Source: CAYTOF01 sp964439435 | GTDB taxonomy: Bacteria; Bacillota; Clostridia; Oscillospirales; QAMX01 | Length of the DNA stretch: 33,105 nucleotides | Direction of reading: 5' to 3' | Assembly: GCA_964439435.1 (NCBI GenBank) | Contig: CAYTOF010000017.1 | Location: 1-33,105, forward strand | Shown: in pieces, positions 15,877 to 23,957 of the stretch | How positions within the stretch are numbered: the first letter of the stretch is position 1 | Layout of the letters: every line of letters starts with the position of its first letter | Translations under genes and position numbers: made by a program | Notes under the pieces: generated by a model | Database searches by the model: none | The model's input: only the letters and a program-made list of their open reading frames with translations | What the model was told of the DNA's origin: nothing

Positions 15877-17622
15877 TTAATATTTTTCTCTGGGAGTAAA
15901 TCCAGTATGAAGGATTTCATGAGCTTTATGACTGCCAGGAGCTTCAAAATATTCATCATACAATCTCTTTATATTGGGGTTTTCATGTGATTTACGAACT
16001 GGTAGATTTCTGTCATCCCTATATAATGCCTCAGCACGGATTTTTTGTATGTCGTTAAAATTCCTAACTGAAGAAGTGACTATTGGTTGTCCTCCACCGT
16101 TAACACATCCACCGGGACATGCCATAATTTCTATAAAATCATATTTTTTTTCACCGGTTTTAACCATTTCAAGTACTTTTCTCGCGTTTGCAAGACCTGA
16201 AACGACTGCTACTCTTATTTCGTTGCCAGCTAGATTGTATACAGCTTCCTTGATTCCTTGAGTTCCTCTAACATCAACAAATTCAAGGTTGTCTAATTGG
16301 CTACCTGTCAGTATTTCCGAAGCTGTACGCAGGGCAGCTTCCATAACACCACCAGTAGCTCCGAATATTGTGCCTGCACCGCTTCCCAAGCCAAATGGTA
16401 TATCGAACTCGGCATCTGCCAAATCATTAAATCTGATGCCCGCTTGCTTTATCATTCTGGCAAGTTCTCTCGTAGTTAGAGATACATCAACGTCTGGAAC
16501 ATCTTTAACAGCAGTATAGTCGTGACGCTCTGCTTCAAATTTCTTTGCTGTACAGGGCATAATACTGACGACAAATATATCTTTAGGTTCAATTCCAATT
16601 TTTTCAGCATAAAAAGTTTTAGCCACAGCTCCAAACATACCTTGCGGCGATTTGCATGATGAGATGTTTTTGATCATTTCAGGATAGTAGTGCTCAGCAA
16701 ACTTTATCCATCCCGGAGAGCATGAAGTGATGAGAGGGAGGTTTTCTTTCTTGGTATATCGAGTAAGAAATTCCGTAGCTTCTTCCATAATCGTTAAATC
16801 CGCAGTAAAGTTAGTGTCAAATACTCCATCGAATCCAAGAAGCTTGAGTGCTGCGACCATTTTTCCAGTAACTATGGTCCCAATTGGCATCCCAAATTCC
16901 TCTCCTAGCCCAACACGGACAGATGGTGCAGTTTGCACAATAACATGCTTAGTAGAATCATTAAGTGCTTTTATTACTTTGTGTGTATCATCACGTTCTG
17001 AAAGTGCACCTGTTGGACATACATTGATACATTGCCCACAGGACACACAAGAAACATCGCCTAATCCTGCTTCAAAAGCTGATCCAATATTAGTACCAAA
17101 TCCTCTTTGATTTGCACCGATAACCGAAACAGATTGTACAGTATCACACGCAGCTACACAGCGTCTACACAAAATGCACTTTGAATTGTCCCTATACATA
17201 TGTGTTGCTGTCGAGTCAATTTCAAATTCTATGTTTTCACCATCATAACGTCCTTCATCATCCACTCCAAATTCCGTTGATAATTTTTGGAGTTCACAGC
17301 TCCCAGATCGAACACACGAGAGACAAGTGCGATTGTGCGTTGATAAAATCAGTTCTAATGTTGTTTTTCTTGATTCCTGAATTGCGGGATTATTAGTTGT
17401 AACTTCCATTCCTTCAAAAACAGGATATACACATGAAGTTACAAGAGAACGTGCCCCTTTCACTTCAACAACACACATTCTACAAGCACCTATTTCATTA
17501 ATGTCTTTCAAATAACATAGAGTTGGTATTTCAATACCAACTTGTCGCGCCGCCTCAAGAATGGTATAATTTTTGGGAACGGAACAAGAAATTCCATTAA
17601 TTTTTACATTAACTTTTTCCAT
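15877..17622 (-). CDS. hndD: [FeFe] hydrogenase catalytic subunit of NAD(H)-linked hydrogenase (HndD/HydA)
   Basis: The 581-residue catalytic subunit has, in order, a [2Fe-2S] domain (C36, C47, C50, C64), a His-Cys3 [4Fe-4S] site (H96, C100, C103, C109), and two ferredoxin clusters (C149/152/155/159 and C192/195/198/202). The H-cluster domain follows: TSCSPGW (C301), MPCTAKK (C357) and EIMACPGGCVNGGGQP (C502, C506). A C-terminal small-subunit-like tail ends the protein. It makes or uses H2, in the cytoplasm, with HndA and HndC. Such trimers often bifurcate electrons between NADH and ferredoxin, but sequence alone does not prove that. AAGGAGG precedes the ATG. It is the last gene of the operon. 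Confidence 0.95.
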   Translation of the reverse strand: MEKVNVKINGISCSVPKNYTILEAARQVGIEIPTLCYLKDINEIGACRMCVVEVKGARSLVTSCVYPVFEGMEVTTNNPAIQESRKTTLELILSTHNRTCLSCVRSGSCELQKLSTEFGVDDEGRYDGENIEFEIDSTATHMYRDNSKCILCRRCVAACDTVQSVSVIGANQRGFGTNIGSAFEAGLGDVSCVSCGQCINVCPTGALSERDDTHKVIKALNDSTKHVIVQTAPSVRVGLGEEFGMPIGTIVTGKMVAALKLLGFDGVFDTNFTADLTIMEEATEFLTRYTKKENLPLITSCSPGWIKFAEHYYPEMIKNISSCKSPQGMFGAVAKTFYAEKIGIEPKDIFVVSIMPCTAKKFEAERHDYTAVKDVPDVDVSLTTRELARMIKQAGIRFNDLADAEFDIPFGLGSGAGTIFGATGGVMEAALRTASEILTGSQLDNLEFVDVRGTQGIKEAVYNLAGNEIRVAVVSGLANARKVLEMVKTGEKKYDFIEIMACPGGCVNGGGQPIVTSSVRNFNDIQKIRAEALYRDDRNLPVRKSHENPNIKRLYDEYFEAPGSHKAHEILHTGFTPREKY

Positions 17623-17636
17623 TAATTCTGGCCTCC

Positions 17637-19424
17637 TTATCTCTTCACCACAGCGGAGAATTTACACTTTTCCATACATGCACCGCATTTAATACATTTA
17701 GATTTGTCTATAACATGTACTTTTTTGACAGAGCCAGAAATGCAATCGACAGGACATGCTCTTGCACAGGCAGTACAGCCGATACATTTATCCGGTAGTA
17801 TTTCATAAGTTAGCAAGTTTTTGCATACACCTGCAGGGCAGCGTTTTTCAGTTACATGAGCTTCGTATTCATCTCGGAAAAAACGCAGCGTTGAAAGAAC
17901 CGGATTGGGAGCTGTTTGCCCCAGTCCACATAAAGATGCATTCTTTATATAATTACAAAGACTTTCCATTTTTTCGATATCGCCTGGTTCTCCATCTCCG
18001 TTTGTTATCTTTTCTAACATCTCTAAGAGCCTTTTTGTCCCTACTCTGCACGGTACACATTTTCCACATGATTCTTCTACAGTGAATTCAAGAAAAAACT
18101 TGGCAATGTCAACCATACAGTTGTCTTCGTCAATAACAATCAGTCCCCCAGACCCCATCATCGAGCCTATACTCAATAAATTGTCATAGTCAATAGGTAT
18201 GTCCAAATGTTGGGCCGGTATACATCCACCAGAAGGGCCGCCTGTTTGGGCAGCTTTAAACTTCTTTCCATCCGGTATACCACCGCCAATTTCTTCTACG
18301 ACTTCTCTGAGTGTTGTCCCCATAGGAATCTCAACGAGCCCAGTGTTGTTTATTTTTCCCCCAAGAGCAAATACTTTTGTACCTTTGCTCTTTTCCGTTC
18401 CAATGGATGAGAACCACTCAGGTCCATTTAATATAATTTGCGTGATATTTGCAAAAGTTTCTACATTGTTTAAAATTGTAGGCTTGCCAAAAAGGCCTTT
18501 TTGAGCCGGAAATGGAGGCCTAGGTCTAGGTTCACCACGTTTACCTTCAATAGAAGCAAGTAAAGCAGTTTCTTCCCCACAAACAAAGGCACCTGCGCCA
18601 AGTCTCAATTCAATGTCGAAATCAAATCCCGTGTTGAAAATATTGTTACCAAGAAGTCCATATTCACGTGCTTGTTTAATTGCAATTTCAAGTCGATTGA
18701 TTGCAATAGGATATTCTGCGCGTACATAAATATAACCTTGATCAGCGCCTATTGCGTACCCTGCAATAGCCATCGCTTCTAATACACTGTGGGGATCGCC
18801 TTCAAGGACACTCCGATCCATAAATGCTCCTGGATCTCCTTCGTCAGCATTACAGCAAACATATTTTTTGTCGGATACATTATCTGCAGCAAGCTGCCAT
18901 TTCAATCCTGTAGAAAACCCGCCTCCGCCCCGACCACGCAATCCAGAATCTTTTATTATTTTAATAACTTGCTCGGGTGAATATTCAGTGAGGCATTTTG
19001 CCAAAGCTTCATAACCGTCATAAGCAATATATTCATCGATATTTTCCGGATTTATAGTTCCACAGTTTTTGAGAGCAACACGCAATTGCTTTTTATAAAA
19101 AGTGGTATCACCCAGAGATGTAATAACTTCGACATCACCCGGTTCTTTATACAAAAGGTCTTCAACCGGCCTGCCTTTAAGCAGATGCTCAGATACAATT
19201 AGGGGAACATCCTCAGCAGTCACTGCTGAGTAAAAAGTTCCTTCGGGGTAAACTATTACAATTGGTCCGGCTGCACACAATCCAAAACATCCTGTTTGGA
19301 TGACTTTCACTTCATCAGTTAAGCCAACACTAGATATTTCACGCTCCAGAGCGTCAATAATTCCGCTGCTGCCGGAGGATGTGCATCCGGTACCGCCGCA
19401 GACTAATACATGTGAACGATACAT
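17637..19424 (-). CDS. hndC: NADH-binding diaphorase subunit of the hydrogenase (HndC/NuoF-like)
   Basis: The 595-residue protein has an N-terminal thioredoxin-like [2Fe-2S] domain (C9, C14, C46, C50). The NuoF core carries the NADH/FMN site GRGGGGFSTGLKW (164-176) and the NADEGDPGAFMDR segment. A NuoF [4Fe-4S] site follows in CGKCVPCRVGTKR. The C-terminal double ferredoxin domain reads CIGCTACARACPVDC and CIKCGACMEKC. It passes electrons between NAD(H), FMN, Fe-S clusters and the H-cluster subunit. AGGAGG is 5-6 nt before the ATG. It lies 14 nt upstream of hndD and 12 nt after hndB. Domain make-up matches the HydB/HndC type of trimeric and tetrameric hydrogenases. Confidence 0.95.
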   Translation of the reverse strand: MYRSHVLVCGGTGCTSSGSSGIIDALEREISSVGLTDEVKVIQTGCFGLCAAGPIVIVYPEGTFYSAVTAEDVPLIVSEHLLKGRPVEDLLYKEPGDVEVITSLGDTTFYKKQLRVALKNCGTINPENIDEYIAYDGYEALAKCLTEYSPEQVIKIIKDSGLRGRGGGGFSTGLKWQLAADNVSDKKYVCCNADEGDPGAFMDRSVLEGDPHSVLEAMAIAGYAIGADQGYIYVRAEYPIAINRLEIAIKQAREYGLLGNNIFNTGFDFDIELRLGAGAFVCGEETALLASIEGKRGEPRPRPPFPAQKGLFGKPTILNNVETFANITQIILNGPEWFSSIGTEKSKGTKVFALGGKINNTGLVEIPMGTTLREVVEEIGGGIPDGKKFKAAQTGGPSGGCIPAQHLDIPIDYDNLLSIGSMMGSGGLIVIDEDNCMVDIAKFFLEFTVEESCGKCVPCRVGTKRLLEMLEKITNGDGEPGDIEKMESLCNYIKNASLCGLGQTAPNPVLSTLRFFRDEYEAHVTEKRCPAGVCKNLLTYEILPDKCIGCTACARACPVDCISGSVKKVHVIDKSKCIKCGACMEKCKFSAVVKR

Positions 19425-19436
19425 AGTTCCTCCTGA

Positions 19437-19808
19437 TTATTTTAAATTGGCACCGATTGTATATTCGGTTACCACATTACCATTTACAACATGCTCACTT
19501 ATTATCCTCTTTGCTTTTTGAGGGGTCATCATTACATATGTAACTTTTTCTTCGCCATCTTTATGAATCTCAACAATTGGCTCATATTGGCAGATGCCTA
19601 TACAGCCTGTTTGAGTCAAAGCTATATTGTTCAGTTTTCGTTTTGCCAATTCTTCCGAAATGGCCGTCATAACGGGTCTTGCTCCAGCAGCAATGCCACA
19701 TGTAGCCATACCAACGACAATACGGATCGGAGAGTCGACACTGCCACGCAGACCTACTTGCTCTTTCATTTTCTCTTTTATAGCTCTAAGTTCCTCTAGG
19801 CTTTTCAT
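19437..19808 (-). CDS. hndB: Small [2Fe-2S] thioredoxin-like hydrogenase subunit (HndB)
   Basis: The 123-residue ferredoxin-like protein has C37 in MATCGIAAGARPV and C69/C73 in TGCIGIC. It therefore has three conserved cysteines rather than the four of HndA, which I regard as the usual HndB pattern. HndB belongs to tetrameric NAD(P)-reducing hydrogenases, where it is an auxiliary electron-transfer subunit. The ATG at 19808 is chosen because AAGGAG stands about 6 nt upstream and the protein then begins with the family's MKSLEELR helix. It lies between an ATPase gene and hndC, 28 nt from the former. Confidence 0.9.
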   Translation of the reverse strand: MKSLEELRAIKEKMKEQVGLRGSVDSPIRIVVGMATCGIAAGARPVMTAISEELAKRKLNNIALTQTGCIGICQYEPIVEIHKDGEEKVTYVMMTPQKAKRIISEHVVNGNVVTEYTIGANLK

Positions 19809-19836
19809 ACCAAAGCTCCTTATAGAAATATTTGTA

Positions 19837-20388
19837 TTAATTATTTTCTTGCCATTTGTCAGGCGAGTTTTCATCAAGATAGTCACGCAAAAACTGCGTG
19901 ACTTCAGGAGAGGACATCGAAACATCCTCCAAACATTCACGCATGACCTTGGTGTCTATTTCGAATAATTTATTATCTGTAATTCTTTTATATGTGAGAT
20001 TATATTCGTTTGCTTGGCTTATCAAAATCAACATAGTGCTATTTATATCGCCAAGGGGTATAGAGTCAATATGATCTGAGTTGAAAAGGACTTGTATGTC
20101 AGTTCCTATTCCTGGCTGAGATGAGATTTTGAAGTGTCCACCTGTGAGCTCGGCAGACATTTTCAAAAAAGGTATACCCAGCCCTACATTGCGAGTAGTT
20201 CTCGAGGTGTAAAATGGGTCAGTGCATTTTTCCAACTCAAAAGAATCCATACCTTTTCCATTATCTTTTAAGGAAATGCGTAAGGTATTGTCTTTTGTTT
20301 CTGACCGAATTTCGATTTCTATAAGATCTGCTCCTGCAGCCACTGAGTTTTGAAATAAGTCCAGCAAATGAAGTGAAATCTCTCTCAT
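19837..20388 (-). CDS. HATPase_c-domain protein embedded in the hydrogenase operon
   Basis: The 183-residue soluble protein has a GHKL ATP-binding domain: N-box LDLFQNSVAAGA (N14), G1 box DNGKGM (42-47) and G2 region TTRNVGLGIPFLK (64-76). There is no dimerisation/histidine-acceptor domain and no transmembrane segment, so it is not an ordinary sensor kinase. Residues about 105-183 form an extension I do not recognise. Genes of this kind between hndA and hndB recur in clostridial hydrogenase operons, but the role is unknown to me. The second ATG (20388) is preferred because relatives begin MREI; the ATG at 20400 is possible and neither has a strong ribosome binding site. Confidence 0.85.
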   Translation of the reverse strand: MREISLHLLDLFQNSVAAGADLIEIEIRSETKDNTLRISLKDNGKGMDSFELEKCTDPFYTSRTTRNVGLGIPFLKMSAELTGGHFKISSQPGIGTDIQVLFNSDHIDSIPLGDINSTMLILISQANEYNLTYKRITDNKLFEIDTKVMRECLEDVSMSSPEVTQFLRDYLDENSPDKWQENN

Positions 20389-20420
20389 TATGAATTCCAT
20401 CTAAGTGATTTAGTTTTGGT

Positions 20421-20918
20421 TTATTTTCTATACTTTTTAAGAACATTAACTGCCTCTTCAGGTGAAACTTTACCATATACATCATCGTTTACCATAACAA
20501 CAGGAGCAAGGCCGCATGCTCCGACACAACGACAGGCATCAAGTGAAAACAGCCCATCAGGTGTACACTCGCCTTTCTCAATGCCTAATTCTTCACTCAA
20601 CTTATCCAGAATTATACCTGCGCCTTTTACATAGCATGCCGTGCCCAAGCAAACAGAAACTTTGTTTTTACCTTTAGGAGTAATTGAGAAAAGGGAATAG
20701 AAGGTTACAACACCATATATTTCCTCAAGAGGTATATCTAATCCTTTAGATATTTCGATTTGCACTTCCAAAGGCAGGTATCCATATATCTCTTGAGCTT
20801 TCTTTAGAACTTGCACAAGTGCTCCTGGCACATCCTTATGCTCCGCAATAACATTTTCTAAAGACGCACGATTTTCCGGCGAATCCTGGAATGGAATCAC
20901 CTCTAGTTTGTTTTTCAT
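20421..20918 (-). CDS. hndA: NuoE-like [2Fe-2S] subunit of the hydrogenase (HndA)
   Basis: The 165-residue protein has an N-terminal helical bundle (YGYLPLEVQIEISKGLDIPLEEIYGVVTFYS-type text in residues 45-76) and a thioredoxin-fold [2Fe-2S] domain. The cluster ligands are C90, C95, C131 and C135 (CLGTAC and CRCVGAC). It carries electrons next to HndC. AAGG lies 5 nt upstream of the ATG at 20918. A predicted promoter and a dyad lie in the 123-nt gap before it, so hndA to hndD may be transcribed separately from the upstream sensory genes as well as with them. Confidence 0.95.
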   Translation of the reverse strand: MKNKLEVIPFQDSPENRASLENVIAEHKDVPGALVQVLKKAQEIYGYLPLEVQIEISKGLDIPLEEIYGVVTFYSLFSITPKGKNKVSVCLGTACYVKGAGIILDKLSEELGIEKGECTPDGLFSLDACRCVGACGLAPVVMVNDDVYGKVSPEEAVNVLKKYRK

Positions 20919-20949
20919 ATTACCTTAAGAATCCTCTCTTCATTACTTA

Positions 20950-20971
20950 GTGTAGCGCGTATCACGCACAC
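20950..20971. promoter_or_regulatory. Imperfect dyad downstream of the hndA promoter, candidate operator
   Basis: GTGTAGCG (20950-20957) and CGCACAC (20965-20971) are complementary arms with a single bulged A and a 7-nt centre. The element is between the predicted -10 box and the hndA start codon, and stands out as GC-rich in AT-rich DNA. It does not match the Rex consensus. A protein or RNA-hairpin role is inference. Confidence 0.4.
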
Positions 20972-20979
20972 GTTCTTTA

Positions 20980-21008
20980 ATTATAACAGATATTAGTCCA
21001 AATATCTA
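20980..21008 (-). promoter_or_regulatory. Predicted promoter of hndA-hndD
   Basis: On the minus strand a perfect TATAAT (20980-20985) has a weak -35 TAGATA (21003-21008; 4 of 6) at 17 nt. It lies about 60 nt upstream of hndA, after the PHP gene end at 21042. Confidence 0.45.
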
Positions 21009-21041
21009 TATATTTCTTATACAATTTTCTGTCTATGATTT

Positions 21042-21809
21042 CTAAATTTCTATACAATAATCCTTTGATATTTGTGTTATTGATAATATAAAGTCTTTTG
21101 CTGTTTTAATGTCACCAAAAATAATATTATTTTGGTTAGGTTCAGCTATTTGCCAAAGTGCATGAGCATCGGAATTTTGAATAATTCTCAAAAACTCAAA
21201 TCTATTTTCATACTCTTCGACACATGCATATTCGGACAATTCGGCAAGGGTAAATCCCATGTGCGGTTCTACAGTTCCCAATATCGAGAGTATTCCATTA
21301 GACTCTCTGTCTATGTGAGCTAATACTGCAATACCACCATAAAATTGCACACACATTGCCACATCATCTAATTGTATTCGGGTGGCATTTATTAAAAGCT
21401 TCTCTTCAAAGCCTACAGGTATGTCATTTTCATCATAAACGATTTGATTTCCAAAAATTTCAGGTTTGTTTTTAAAATCCGGTAGAAGTTTATCAACATA
21501 AACATTGAATTGCTCAGCACTGCGCACATCACCAAATAAACAGAGAACATGTATTTCCTCAGCGGTCGTCAATTCCATGCCAGGGACAACTATTAAGCCG
21601 GCATGTTCTCCGGCTTTACATACTGCTCTACATGACAAAGCAGAGTTATGGTCGGTCACAGCAATTATATCAAGTCCATTTAACTTTGCCATATTTACAA
21701 TGTTATTTGGGGTCATATCATCTTGAGCGCATGGTGAAAGAGCGCTATGGATATGAAGGTCATAATGAAGTCTAATGTGCCGAGCCCCTTCCCTTATAAG
21801 ATACTGCAT
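21042..21809 (-). CDS. PHP-domain phosphoesterase
   Basis: The 255-residue protein has a polymerase/histidinol-phosphatase (PHP) metal-dependent hydrolase domain. Metal-site motifs are DLHIHS (H19, H21), TDHN (D53, H54), E79 in PGMEL, H87, LAHID (H165) and NSDAH (D214, H216), so a trinuclear site looks complete. The substrate is unknown; relatives hydrolyse phosphoesters, including the 3',5'-pAp and histidinol-phosphate types. It lies 9 nt after the second DRTGG gene and 123 nt before hndA. No clear ribosome binding site precedes the ATG, so coupling to the upstream gene is likely. PHP genes recur beside clostridial sensory hydrogenases. Confidence 0.85.
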   Translation of the reverse strand: MQYLIREGARHIRLHYDLHIHSALSPCAQDDMTPNNIVNMAKLNGLDIIAVTDHNSALSCRAVCKAGEHAGLIVVPGMELTTAEEIHVLCLFGDVRSAEQFNVYVDKLLPDFKNKPEIFGNQIVYDENDIPVGFEEKLLINATRIQLDDVAMCVQFYGGIAVLAHIDRESNGILSILGTVEPHMGFTLAELSEYACVEEYENRFEFLRIIQNSDAHALWQIAEPNQNNIIFGDIKTAKDFILSITQISKDYCIEI

Positions 21810-21818
21810 TCACCGAAA

Positions 21819-22148
21819 CTATAAGTATTTAGAAATCAAAACACATAACTCATACGAGCTAAATTCACTGGAATAAAGGTTTATTCCTTCATTTTTTACT
21901 TTCTTCAACAGATTTGCGTCAGGCTTTGAGCCATCCGAAAGAATTACGCAAGATACATCACACATAAATGCGACAGCAGCAACATTAGCATTTGTCATTA
22001 CCGTAATCCAAGCGGAATTTGGCTTAGCTTTACCAAGAACCCAACTCAACAAATCTCCAACAAATCCTGACGAAATCTCTCTATCTATCGCATCATTAAT
22101 AATTTTCAGATTCAATTTTTGTGTTAGCTCTCTCGTTTTAATTTTCAT
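21819..22148 (-). CDS. DRTGG-domain protein (second copy)
   Basis: This 109-residue single-domain protein resembles the DRTGG domain found with CBS domains and in long phosphotransacetylases. It has an N-terminal helix then a VGDLLSWVLG segment, a hydrophobic strand SAWITVMTNANVAAVAF and the strand CVILSDG. It is homologous in layout to the protein at 23954-24310 (same strand order and matching LLSWVLG/VLAFVKD and CVILSDG/CIVFVRG regions) but clearly diverged. It probably binds a nucleotide or metabolite; this is inference. It starts 2 nt after the sensory hydrogenase stop and is followed after 9 nt by the PHP gene. Confidence 0.75.
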   Translation of the reverse strand: MKIKTRELTQKLNLKIINDAIDREISSGFVGDLLSWVLGKAKPNSAWITVMTNANVAAVAFMCDVSCVILSDGSKPDANLLKKVKNEGINLYSSEFSSYELCVLISKYL

Positions 22149-22150
22149 TC

Positions 22151-23491
22151 TTAAACTTCGCCTTCTGGGTCGTTTGAAATGCCAGTTTGTTGTCTGAAAG
22201 GTGCTGGAATGATTTGTGACAATTCTAAGCCTAAATCTGAAAGCACTGATATTTCTTGTCTGAATTTTATAATACAGTCACTTTCATCCGCTTTTCCCAT
22301 AACCACATCTTCTGCAAAGGCTCTGCAAGTAGGCGCCCCACATGAACCGCAGTCAAGCCCTGGCAAACGATCGACTATTCTATCTATTCGTTTCATAAGG
22401 TTTATTGCCTTTCCAACATCCTCATCAAGTCTGTATATCGCGCTATATTCCAGAACACTCTCCCAAAACATATTTTTATTATCCCCATCTGCCAATTTAT
22501 TAGGAGACATCGGTAGATATTTCCGTAGCGTTTTAATTCTTGCTCGCGCAACAAAAGGGTTAGCGGCATTTAGTACGCCACCCACGCATCCCCCCGGGCA
22601 AGCTGAAAGTTCTGCAAAATCGATATCATTTAATTTACCATCCTCGATTTCACGCAAAACATGAATCACATTTTCAATTCCATCAGCAGTTATATACTTG
22701 TCTGTTAATAAAGCTGCACTTTCGCCTCCGCTTGTTGCCCAATTTATACCAACAATTCCAGACTGCATTAAGTCTTCCGGTTCATCAATTTGTTTTAATG
22801 CGACAAGGAGCTTTTTATACGCAGCGGAAGAGGCTATAACTCCATCTATATCTATCTTATCTGTTCCAATTGGAGACTTAACTGAAGTAACTTTTGCCGG
22901 ACAAGGCGAGAGGAAAAAAATTCCAATTTTTTCCGGTGGAAGACCAGTTTTCTTTATCGCCTCTTCTCTAGCCATTTGAGCTGCCAGCGCAAATGGTTCC
23001 TTTACAGGCAAGACATTTGAACATAAAGTCGGAAAACTAGTTTGAATTAATCGCACTACCGCTGAGCAAGCCGAGTTAATAACAGGACCGTTAACCGAAG
23101 CTCTTATCTCATCAAACTTTTTTCTGGTTAAATGGGATACCAATTCTGCGGCACGACTAACTTCAAAAACATCATCGAATCCAATTGTTTTAAGAGCTGT
23201 AAGAATCATGTTTATATCGTCGATGTTTTCAAATTGCCCATAAAAAGAAGGTGCCGGCATGGCAACATTCCACTCGAAATTAGATAAAGAGCCAAAATCG
23301 TCACAATACGCATTTTTTGCTCTGTTTTGACAAATACGAATACATTCGCCGCAATCAATGCATCTTTCTTCAATTATTGTCGCCTTTCCTTGCCGCACAC
23401 GTATTGCCTGTGTGGGACATCTCTTCATACAGTTAATACACCCTTTGCAGCGTTCAGGGTCTAATCTAACTGAGTGAAATATGCTATTCAT
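22151..23491 (-). CDS. Sensory-type [FeFe] hydrogenase (group C/D-like, HydS) with C-terminal Fe-S domain
   Basis: The 446-residue protein has an N-terminal double ferredoxin domain (C15/18/21/25 and C44/47/50/54) and an H-cluster domain. The latter shows L1 NSACSAVVR (A141, C142), L2 SPCPAK (C197) and L3 ELSACPGGCVGG (E294, C298, C302). A C-terminal FeS domain follows (C381, C384, C389, C406). There is no PAS domain, unlike T. maritima HydS. The L1 Cys that shuttles protons in catalytic hydrogenases is Ala, as in putative sensory groups. This and the neighbours suggest H2 or redox sensing rather than bulk turnover. GGTG is 5 nt before the second ATG (23491), preferred over the ATG at 23494. 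Confidence 0.88.
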   Translation of the reverse strand: MNSIFHSVRLDPERCKGCINCMKRCPTQAIRVRQGKATIIEERCIDCGECIRICQNRAKNAYCDDFGSLSNFEWNVAMPAPSFYGQFENIDDINMILTALKTIGFDDVFEVSRAAELVSHLTRKKFDEIRASVNGPVINSACSAVVRLIQTSFPTLCSNVLPVKEPFALAAQMAREEAIKKTGLPPEKIGIFFLSPCPAKVTSVKSPIGTDKIDIDGVIASSAAYKKLLVALKQIDEPEDLMQSGIVGINWATSGGESAALLTDKYITADGIENVIHVLREIEDGKLNDIDFAELSACPGGCVGGVLNAANPFVARARIKTLRKYLPMSPNKLADGDNKNMFWESVLEYSAIYRLDEDVGKAINLMKRIDRIVDRLPGLDCGSCGAPTCRAFAEDVVMGKADESDCIIKFRQEISVLSDLGLELSQIIPAPFRQQTGISNDPEGEV

Positions 23492-23534
23492 CATCTCACC
23501 GGCTTAATTTACTAAGCTTATTCCTTTGTAACTT

Positions 23535-23957
23535 TTATATTATAATTGTCATAATAACCGTTGTACCTTCTCCCGGCTTAGACTCAATTTCCATACTGTC
23601 GGTATATTTTTTCATATTCGGTAAGCCCATACCGGCTCCAAATCCAAGTGCTCGAATATTGTCCTGTGCTGTAGAATAGCCCTCAGACATCGCAAGTTCA
23701 ATGTCTTCAATTCCTGGGCCATTGTCGCGCAAAACAATCTCTATTTTGTCGTCATAAATCATCACATCCGCAGTTCCACCATGGGCATGAAGTACCATGT
23801 TAATTTCGCCTTCATACATAGAAATTGCGGCACGCCTTATGATTTCGCTGTCAAGTCCTATTTGTCTCAAAGCTCTTTTTATATCTGCACTGGCTTCTCC
23901 AGCGGACATGAAGTCATCACCATTGACAATATAACTATATTTTACAGGTTCAATCAT
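23535..23957 (-). CDS. RsbW/anti-sigma-type ATP-binding protein
   Basis: The 140-residue protein is a stand-alone HATPase_c domain of the serine-kinase/anti-sigma type. It has an N-box EGEINMVLHAHGG (N53), G1 box DNGPGI (78-83) and G2 box GFGAGMGLPNMKK (105-117). Related RsbW/SpoIIAB proteins bind a sigma factor or phosphorylate a STAS-domain antagonist, but neither partner is encoded here. The start at 23957 overlaps the preceding stop as ATGA, indicating translational coupling to the DRTGG protein. It lies 43 nt upstream of the sensory hydrogenase gene. Confidence 0.85.
   Translation of the reverse strand: MIEPVKYSYIVNGDDFMSAGEASADIKRALRQIGLDSEIIRRAAISMYEGEINMVLHAHGGTADVMIYDDKIEIVLRDNGPGIEDIELAMSEGYSTAQDNIRALGFGAGMGLPNMKKYTDSMEIESKPGEGTTVIMTIII

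Noticed and set aside
16297..17396. Several plus-strand frames opposite hndD
   Set aside because: They are antisense to well-conserved hydrogenase coding sequence and match no family I know.
15992..17622. Loss of an H-cluster ligand in HndD because L1 reads TSCSPGW, not TSCCPGW
   Set aside because: From memory this form is usual in HndD-type NAD-linked enzymes, and the other motifs are intact, so I did not call the subunit defective. A structural alignment would settle it.
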